Assembly: GCA_029933635.1 (NCBI GenBank)
Contig: JAOZNS010000114.1
Coordinates: forward strand, 1 to 8,573
Direction of reading: 5' to 3'
Source of the DNA: Candidatus Zixiibacteriota bacterium
Lineage (GTDB): Bacteria > Zixibacteria > MSB-5A5 > SM1-73
Length of the DNA stretch: 8,573 nucleotides
The notes under the pieces are model-generated. The model was not told the DNA's origin and searched no databases. It saw only the letters and a list, made by a program, of their open reading frames with translations. Position numbers and translations under genes: made by a program. The stretch's first letter is position 1; every line of letters starts with the position of its first letter. Below, in pieces: positions 5,401-8,573 of this stretch.

Positions 5401-8029
5401 TCACCACATAGAGGTCGAGGTCACCATCTAAGTCATAGTCAGCCCATGCAGTTCCATATCCATTATCCACCAAGCCCACTCCAGCAGTTTCAGTTACGTT
5501 GCTGAAGGTCCCATCACCATTATTGTGATACAAGAAGTTCCCATAACCCCCGTAATTTACAACATAGAGATCCAGGTAACCATCGGCATCATAATCGCCC
5601 CAGGCAACGCCAGTCCCCAACCCATTGTTTGCAACCCCAGCCGAATTAGCCACATCTGTAAAGGTGCCATCACCGTTGTTGCGATAAAGGACGCTTCCCC
5701 CTGGCCAATGGTTTACTACATAGAGGTCCAAGTCCCCGTCAGAGTCATAGTCACCCCAAGCCACCCCTCTCCCATTCCCCATAAACTCAACTCCAGCTAT
5801 GCTCGCAACATTGGTGAAGGTACCGTCACCGTTGTTATGATAAAGGATGCTTGCTTGACTTGATAAGCTATTAACAACATAGAGGTCTAAGTAGCCATCG
5901 TTATCAAAATCCCCCCACGCCGCACCCCGTCCCCAACCGGCATCCCCTACACCAGCTATGCTGGTAACATTGGTGAAGGTCCCATCTCCATCGTTACGAT
6001 AAAGGATGTTCGGTCCATCATTGGTAACATAAAGATCAAGATCTCCATCGTTATCAAAATCCCCCCACGCCGCACCATATCCAGGACCAGCATCAGCAAC
6101 ACCAGCGGTAGATGCCACGTTGGTAAAGGTACCGTCACCGTTGTTGCGATAAAGGACATTGGGCTGGTTATAATTTACAATGTAGACATCCAAATCCCCA
6201 TCCCTATCCCAGTCACCCCAAGCCACCCCATACCCTGGTCCTCCATCCCCCACAAGGGCAACATCGGTGACGTCTTCAAAGTCATAGACAACTACTTTAA
6301 TCGTCGCTTCATCACTATCCGTCAGTGCTGTGTGATCATCGACAACGAAGGTAACCGTGTAGGACCCTGTATCCGCCTCGACCGGTGTCCAACTGAATAT
6401 CCCAGTGGTGTCGCTGTTCTGACTGAAGGTTGCGCCTCCAGGAAGACCAAAGGCGCTCAAACTAAGGGTATCATCGCCACACCATAGATCTAAGTCAGTT
6501 GCCATGATACCAAAGGTCAAAAGATGATTGGGCTTCGCACTATAGGGACCACCTGCCTCTATACTTGGCGCCCTGGGGAGATCATTCACAGTGAGATACA
6601 CCGTGCGAGTGGTGATAAGGTTCCCAGAACATTGTGCTTGAAAGACAGCGCTATCAACCCCTGCCTGACAATAATCTGGGTCAAAGGTGAATGTGGACTG
6701 CGCAGAACCAGCACCACTCTCTGGGGGAAAAGTAGCATTAGCCGGCAAGTAAACAGCGGATAAATCTACTATGTGCCCTGGCGAGGAATCAACAGCCCTG
6801 ATATCAAAGGTTAAAGTAGATCCCTCGTCTATAGTGGTCGGAGGGGGCTCAGGAATGGTCACCATATCCAAGGTGTGCGGCAGGACAGTAATCTCTACTG
6901 ATGCAGTATCAGCAGTACCTGCAAGGTCTTCAACAAAGAAGATAACCGTATAATTTCCAGTATCAGTGAAACTTGGGACCCAACTAAAAATGCCAGTAGT
7001 GTCACTGTTTTGAACAAAAGTTGCCCCTCCAGGTAGATTAGAGGTACTCAGGGCAAGGGTATCGTCTCCGCATTCCCTGTAATCAGAGTCAATGGCCATA
7101 ACGGAGAAAGTCAGAGTATCTCCTGCTATAGTAGCTCGATCAGGTCCGACATCAAGGCTTGGAGTTCGGTTGATGTTGGCAACGGTTACAGTCACCGGGA
7201 TTTCTACATGAGATCCAAAGTTACAATCCGCAAAGAAGAGAATATTGTATACACCCGCTTGGCATTGATTGGGATGAAAGGTAAAATTACCAGTCACCGC
7301 GAAGGTATCGCTAACAGCAGGGAAGTTCATATTTTCGATTAAACCAGTAGCGCTGAGAGTAACAACATGACCTGTGTTGGAATCGACTGCTGTAACCTCA
7401 ATGGTTAGGCTTCCCCCTTCATTCAGACTGTAAGGAGGGGGAGGATCAAACATTAGGGTCAGGGAGTCTGGTAGAATAGCAAAATGACCGTCCACCTTCT
7501 CAAAATACTCCACGGTTACATTGTGGGTGAAGTAGTTCCCAATAGGAGGTGTTCCTGCTGCATCATCTATGTGTAAACCATAGTTTCCGGGCCCAGCCTC
7601 AGGCTTTACATCAAACACTATATCAAACATCCGATAGTAACCAGGTGGAATATCCTCGTCACCCAGCATGCTGAATATTATTCCACTGGTTGCCCAACCC
7701 TGCTCTGGATAACATCTGGGGGTGAATATAAAGGGAGAAGCTATTACATCGTAGAAACTCTGATAGTGGGGATCGGCAACATCATAGATTATAGTATCGC
7801 ACACCAAAGCAGATGGATCATAGGAAAGGCCAAAGTTAACCCCATCTAAATCCTCTCCACCCACTGCTCCCACCCTGGCATACACGGGCACGTGTATACC
7901 GCTCTCACCAGGATACGCTTGCACAGAGGAAACAAATACTGAATCCAGACTTGCTCCCTGCGCGCCGCTTATCGCTGTTAAATAGAGTACTGCCCCTATC
8001 GCAAAGCTTAACCACCCTAACTTTTTCAC
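2477..8029 (-). CDS. Giant secreted FG-GAP/VCBS propeller protein with ASPIC/UnbV, Ig, FN3, cohesin-like, dockerin-like and sorting domains
   Basis: This 1850-residue protein looks like a cell-surface or extracellular scaffold or adhesin; no enzyme domain is seen. The order is: signal peptide 1-25 (MKKLGW ... SGAQG); cohesin-like domain about 27-185; four Ig/cadherin-like domains about 188-581; seven FG-GAP/VCBS repeats about 583-942, each with AW(G/A)D(W/F/Y)D..DG.LD calcium loops; an ASPIC/UnbV domain about 946-1044 (SNRDGVGAKV, REIRAGSGY, EFGL); four FN3-like domains about 1046-1507; a dockerin-like module about 1513-1575 with loops D1516/D1518/N1520/D1527 and D1551/D1553/D1555/D1562; a second cohesin-like domain about 1609-1742; and a type A sorting tail 1750-1850 ending KMVLLK. 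FG-GAP/VCBS plus ASPIC/UnbV is the CRTAC1-like combination. The start is GTG at 8027-8029, supported by a G-rich Shine-Dalgarno six bases upstream and by the MKK signal-peptide start. The stop is TGA. It lies 79 nt after gene C. The fourth FN3 domain and the sorting tail each carry an apparent in-frame insertion. Domain identities are confident; ligand and role are inferred. Confidence 0.92.
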   Translation of the reverse strand: MKKLGWLSFAIGAVLYLTAISGAQGASLDSVFVSSVQAYPGESGIHVPVYARVGAVGGEDLDGVNFGLSYDPSALVCDTIIYDVADPHYQSFYDVIASPFIFTPRCYPEQGWATSGIIFSMLGDEDIPPGYYRMFDIVFDVKPEAGPGNYGLHIDDAAGTPPIGNYFTHNVTVEYFEKVDGHFAILPDSLTLMFDPPPPYSLNEGGSLTIEVTAVDSNTGHVVTLSATGLIENMNFPAVSDTFAVTGNFTFHPNQCQAGVYNILFFADCNFGSHVEIPVTVTVANINRTPSLDVGPDRATIAGDTLTFSVMAIDSDYRECGDDTLALSTSNLPGGATFVQNSDTTGIFSWVPSFTDTGNYTVIFFVEDLAGTADTASVEITVLPHTLDMVTIPEPPPTTIDEGSTLTFDIRAVDSSPGHIVDLSAVYLPANATFPPESGAGSAQSTFTFDPDYCQAGVDSAVFQAQCSGNLITTRTVYLTVNDLPRAPSIEAGGPYSAKPNHLLTFGIMATDLDLWCGDDTLSLSAFGLPGGATFSQNSDTTGIFSWTPVEADTGSYTVTFVVDDHTALTDSDEATIKVVVYDFEDVTDVALVGDGGPGYGVAWGDWDRDGDLDVYIVNYNQPNVLYRNNGDGTFTNVASTAGVADAGPGYGAAWGDFDNDGDLDLYVTNDGPNILYRNDGDGTFTNVTSIAGVGDAGWGRGAAWGDFDNDGYLDLYVVNSLSSQASILYHNNGDGTFTNVASIAGVEFMGNGRGVAWGDYDSDGDLDLYVVNHWPGGSVLYRNNGDGTFTDVANSAGVANNGLGTGVAWGDYDADGYLDLYVVNYGGYGNFLYHNNGDGTFSNVTETAGVGLVDNGYGTAWADYDLDGDLDLYVVNYRGGRKAYGANLLYANNGDGTFSDATERAGVGDLGYGYGTAWGDYDNDGDLDLYVVNHDQANILYQNQIDNVDFIEVAVVGAAYLAPGFSNRDGVGAKVAVYQAGTGTLLGLREIRAGSGYCSMNSLEAEFGLDHNYTYDLKVLFPTSGVMRVHSNLSTGQKVVVYEERAPLSFSLLLPADRDTAWSLTPTLTWQGAVDPDPGDTVIYTIYYSTDSTFATYDSLPNVGDTTCSLPGLTDDTVYYWKVKGKDNWGLEVWSIGTFSFNVYFPEPPNVFSLLYPSNGDTIYASWVTLNWEEATEPDPGDSVLYTLYYGTSPQFHLDSTIIVDSLSESQYFIAAGLPDDARIYWKVRAFDSFGLGTWSEQVDWSFHVYAPEPPFAFNLISPEDRDTVWTLTPMLLWQSAVDPDPGDSVTYGVYYSTDSTFVVQDSVSPLGDTTCTLPMLADDATYYWRVKAMDNFDLETWSIETFSFNTYLVEPPDSFDLLTPTNGDTVYAGIPIRLDWEDASDPDPGDTVLYTLYLSLNPDFSDSMVIDSLSKSEYTLSQAVTPTSTELVINHNLQALSDDKLSNQELEANDVVEVTEGDFDLLRSSLDSLITDTTYYWRVKAYDRWGTERWSNQLNWNFYLQFSPLFIRGDYDGNGQILTNDALMELQYIFRVSGYIPPSCEDAADYDDDGEILTNDPLMMLQYIFKVPGYLPPPPPGEICGVDPTGDELGCQWHDFCMGGSDGLAYKPSMSVPGAGQEIVAGEAIPVEGIVMVPIDLTITEPVSGFDVSLRYDTGSLRFRGVHGGDGYDFWAVDSAQVGVVRIGAVADIEMAELLKPGTHRIGEIAFEVEKKTEAELNWFKVEIYGADAQPLSVEWKNGLVKANLPDKFALEQNYPNPFNSTTLIRYAIPAISYQLSADGGPLTAVRLEVYNILGEKVATLVDGKQTPGYKQVRWNVQDMASGVYFYKLTAGGFTSIRKMVLLK
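2480..2782 (-). other. Type A (Por-type) C-terminal sorting domain of gene B
   Basis: Residues 1750-1850 carry LPDKFALEQNYPNPFNSTT, IRYAIP, VRLEVYNILGEKVATLVD, W....MASGVYFYKL and the basic end RKMVLLK. This is the pattern of the type IX secretion sorting tail, which is usually cut off as the protein is placed on the surface or released. The insertion of about 15 residues between IRYAIP and LEVYN is treated separately. Type IX secretion in this organism is inferred from the tail alone. Confidence 0.85.
2656..2701 (-). repeat. Heptanucleotide tandem repeat plus short hairpin inside the sorting domain of gene B
   Basis: On the plus strand TGATAGC (2681-2687), TGATAGC (2688-2694) and TAATAGC (2695-2701) are three tandem 7-mers. 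Next to them is a perfect inverted repeat CCGCT-GTT-AGCGG (2656-2668). They encode AISYQLSADGGPLTA, which has no counterpart in gene C. Three heptamers make 21 bases, so the repeat keeps the frame. It looks like a small mobile or slippage-born repeat of the kind seen as short tandem heptamers in other bacterial genomes. Confidence 0.75.
3305..3493 (-). other. Dockerin-like calcium-binding module of gene B
   Basis: Two loops fit the dockerin type I pattern D.(D/N).(D/N)......D: DYDGNGQILTND and DYDDDGEILTND, 35 residues apart. Each is followed by a helix-like (A/P)LM.LQYIF. A cysteine lies just before the second loop (PPSCEDAADYDD), and three more follow in the linker (ICGVDPT, LGC, FCMGG). 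The same module is at 891-1073 in gene A. Calcium binding is expected from the residues; partner binding is not shown. Confidence 0.8.
3509..4894 (-). repeat. Four FN3-like domains in two alternating types in gene B
   Basis: The four units (about residues 1046-1146, 1147-1250, 1253-1353 and 1356-1507) share a D(T/S).. opening, a DPDPGD(T/S)V.Y..Y core and a YYW(K/R)VK..D strand (IYWKVRAFD in the second). Units 1 and 3 are the closest pair (RDT.W(S/T)LTP, YYSTDSTF, LGDTTC or VGDTTC). Units 2 and 4 are the other pair (NGDT(I/V)YA, VDSLS or IDSLS followed by S.Y). As with the Ig region, a two-domain block was duplicated. Unit 4 is longer by about 50 residues because of an insertion. Confidence 0.8.
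3608..3760 (-). other. Insertion of about 50 residues in the fourth FN3-like domain of gene B
   Basis: Compared with its sister unit 2, where S.Y is followed within a few residues by the IYWKVR strand, unit 4 has about 50 extra residues (1424-1474). They run from QAVTPTSTELVINHN to DFDLLRSSLDS and are acidic, polar and without cysteine. The DNA includes a small perfect inverted repeat CCAG-TTC-CTGG at 3673-3683. It keeps the frame. It could be an inserted repeat or a natural loop extension; the sequence alone does not decide. Confidence 0.55.
4898..5194 (-). other. ASPIC/UnbV domain of gene B
   Basis: Residues about 946-1044 directly follow the propeller and match the ASPIC/UnbV family: SNRDGVGAKVAVY, then LREIRAGSGYCSMNS, EAEFGLDHNYTYDLKVLFPTSG and a closing VVVYEE. 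Known proteins with VCBS repeats followed by this domain (the CRTAC1-like group) are extracellular. The function of the domain itself is not established. Recognition is firm because all the family landmarks are present in order. Confidence 0.85.
5204..6283 (-). repeat. Seven-repeat FG-GAP/VCBS array of gene B
   Basis: Seven repeats of 50 to 57 residues have their conserved tryptophan at residues 604, 655, 705, 758, 810, 862 and 919. Each carries a D.D.DG.LD calcium loop followed by (V/Y)(V/I).N, and six have the LY.N(N/D)GDGTF element that links one repeat to the next. Seven such units would close a complete beta-propeller. The sixth repeat has AWADYD in place of AWGD. The repeats are still alike in DNA, which suggests fairly recent expansion or homogenisation. 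Confidence 0.9.
6287..7468 (-). repeat. Four Ig/cadherin-like domains arranged A-B-A'-B' in gene B
   Basis: Residues about 188-284 and 386-483 are one type: (E)GGSLTIEV / EGSTLTFDI, AVDS..GH(V/I)V.LSA, then a CQAG ... C pair. Residues about 288-383 and 487-581 are a second type: LTF.(V/I)MA.D, a single CGDDTL, LPGGATF.QNSDTTGIFSW.P, DTG.YTV.F.V.D. The order A-B-A'-B' shows that a two-domain unit was duplicated as a block. The PGGATF ... GIFSW.P pattern is that of the putative-Ig (He_PIG / cadherin-like) families found in bacterial surface proteins, where such domains act as spacers or adhesive stalks. Confidence 0.8.
7475..7951 (-). other. N-terminal cohesin-like domain of gene B
   Basis: Residues about 27-185 show the cohesin pattern: an opening strand with a proline-glycine turn and VPVYARV, then DLDGVNFGLSYDPSALV, a GIIFS strand, FDIVFDVKPEAGPGNYGL and a closing strand. 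It differs clearly from the C-terminal cohesin-like domain of the same protein, so the chain has two unlike cohesin-like modules. Cys77 and Cys106 could form a disulfide. The fold is recognised from its pattern; whether it binds a dockerin is unknown. Confidence 0.65.
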
Positions 8030-8035
8030 CTATTG

Positions 8036-8043
8036 CCCCCTTT
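8036..8043 (-). promoter_or_regulatory. Shine-Dalgarno of gene B, before a GTG start
   Basis: The coding strand reads AAAGGGGGCAATAG followed by GTG AAA AAG. The G-run is a one-mismatch form of AGGAGG and stands six bases before the GTG codon. No in-frame ATG lies near enough to give an equally good signal peptide, so the GTG start is preferred. The element also sits within a short duplicated stretch around 8029-8054. Confidence 0.6.
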
Positions 8044-8080
8044 CCTATAGCCCCTTCGCCAAAGTCAGAATTTCTTTGTA

Positions 8081-8095
8081 ATGCCGAAGTGGCAT
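8081..8095. repeat. Small hairpin in the gap between genes C and B
   Basis: ATGCC-GAAGT-GGCAT is a perfect five-base stem with a five-base loop, 13 bases past the stop of gene C. No T-run follows in the direction of transcription (TACAAAG), so strong termination is unlikely. With the short gap of 79 nt, this is compatible with C and B being cotranscribed. Confidence 0.4.
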
Positions 8096-8108
8096 ATGAG
8101 GTTACCAC

Positions 8109-8573
8109 TTATTTCAATAGTATCATCTTCCTGATGGCTGTGAACTCCCCGGCTTCGAGCCTGCAGAAGTAGACACCAGAAGCCATACCTTGAGCATTCC
8201 AAGTGGCTACCTGGTAACCAGCCTTCTGATGCCCATCCACCAATGTGGCTACCTTCTGGCCAACCACATTGTAAACCTCTAACCTCACCTGACAATCCAC
8301 CGGTAGGGCATACCTGATCTGAGTGCTCAGGTTGAAAGGATTGGGATAGTTCTGCTCCAAGGCAAACTGGGTGGGCAACCTGCTCCCACCTGCCTTCACT
8401 ACCCACTCCAGGCTCAGAGGCTGCACCTGGGCTCCATATACCTCCACCTTCCCCAAGCTTACCCCTATATCTCCTTTACCCACTACCTCAAAGACTATCT
8501 CCCCTATCCGGTGCCTCCCAGGCTTCAGCAGCTCGGCCATCTCTATATCCGGTACAGCCCCTATCCGCACTAC
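8109..8573 (-). CDS. Secreted protein of unknown payload, 3' end only: cohesin-like domain end plus type A sorting tail
   Basis: Only the last 154 codons are in the window, and the reading frame runs open through the window edge. A GTG at 8568-8570 could be taken for a start, but it encodes the second valine of the conserved GVVRIGAVPDIEMA(E/K)LL motif found inside genes A and B. The gene is therefore truncated by the window, not short. Visible residues 1 to about 60 are the end of the cohesin-like domain (VVRIGAVPD ... HRIGEIVFEV ... VEVYGAQVQPLSLEW). About 66-154 is the sorting tail (LPTQFALEQNYPNPFN ... VYNVVGQKVATLVD ... ASGVYFCRLEAGEF ... KMILLK). In contrast to A and B, the loop between IRYALP and VRLEVYN is short (VDCQ), which probably shows the ancestral form. 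A stretch of the gene is almost identical in DNA to gene A. The N-terminal payload cannot be known from here. It lies upstream of gene B on the same strand. Confidence 0.92.
   Translation of the reverse strand, partial: VVRIGAVPDIEMAELLKPGRHRIGEIVFEVVGKGDIGVSLGKVEVYGAQVQPLSLEWVVKAGGSRLPTQFALEQNYPNPFNLSTQIRYALPVDCQVRLEVYNVVGQKVATLVDGHQKAGYQVATWNAQGMASGVYFCRLEAGEFTAIRKMILLK
8344..8445. repeat. Segment nearly identical to 331-432 (genes C and A)
   Basis: This is the gene C copy of the 102-base block. The two copies are in the same orientation about 8 kb apart, with gene B between them. Gene B is clearly diverged over most of the matching stretch. Confidence 0.85.

Noticed and set aside
5204..6283. 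Regular repeats of about 156 bases as a CRISPR or non-coding satellite
   Set aside because: The repeats keep the reading frame, encode FG-GAP/VCBS blades with conserved calcium ligands, and vary in length by whole codons.
8065..8406. Open frame of 113 codons on the minus strand across the end of gene C
   Set aside because: It is an out-of-frame reading of gene C, whose true frame encodes the conserved sorting tail.
8568..8570. GTG as start codon of gene C
   Set aside because: The codon is a conserved valine inside the cohesin-like motif, and the frame stays open to the window edge.

Overview
The window holds the ends or whole of three genes, all on the minus strand and apparently in the order C -> B -> A along transcription: a 5'-truncated gene (8109-8573), a giant 1850-residue gene (2477-8029) and a 758-residue gene (48-2324). 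No RNA gene, transposase, CRISPR array or cytoplasmic metabolic gene is visible. All three products are secreted modular proteins. The two complete ones begin with a signal peptide, and all three finish with the same kind of C-terminal sorting domain (NYPNPFN ... VYN.(V/L)G.KVATLVD ... W......SG.YF..L ... KM(V/I)LLK), the 'type A' tail read by the type IX secretion system in Bacteroidetes and relatives.

The tail, the two-loop dockerin-like module with its cysteine-rich continuation, and the wealth of Ig, FN3 and FG-GAP/VCBS domains point to a member of the FCB group (Fibrobacteres-Chlorobi-Bacteroidetes). An uncultured candidate phylum of the Zixibacteria / KSB1 / WOR-3 / TA06 kind is more likely than a classical Bacteroidetes. 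This assignment is an inference from protein style, not from a marker gene.

Layout. 1-47: downstream of gene A, with a small palindrome next to the stop codon and a TTGACA box. 48-2324: gene A, a papain-family (C1A) cysteine protease followed by a BACON-like Ig domain, a dockerin-like pair of calcium loops, a cohesin-like domain and the sorting tail. 2325-2476: a 152-nt gap with a tandem 10-mer and a very strong Shine-Dalgarno sequence. 2477-8029: gene B, made of an N-terminal cohesin-like domain, four Ig-like domains (A-B-A'-B'), a seven-repeat FG-GAP/VCBS propeller, an ASPIC/UnbV domain, four FN3-like domains (again two pairs), then the same dockerin/cohesin/sorting cassette. 8030-8108: a 79-nt gap. 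8109-8573: gene C, of which only the end of the cohesin-like domain and the sorting tail are visible.

Taken together this is a cluster of surface or extracellular proteins in which different payloads (a protease, a giant adhesin-like propeller protein, an unknown) are fitted with one shared C-terminal delivery cassette. The cassette places a dockerin-like and a cohesin-like module next to each other on one chain. The cassette copies are mosaic at DNA level: gene A resembles gene B in one part and gene C in another. One loop of the sorting domain carries different short in-frame insertions in A and B and none in C. These are the most interesting points of the window.
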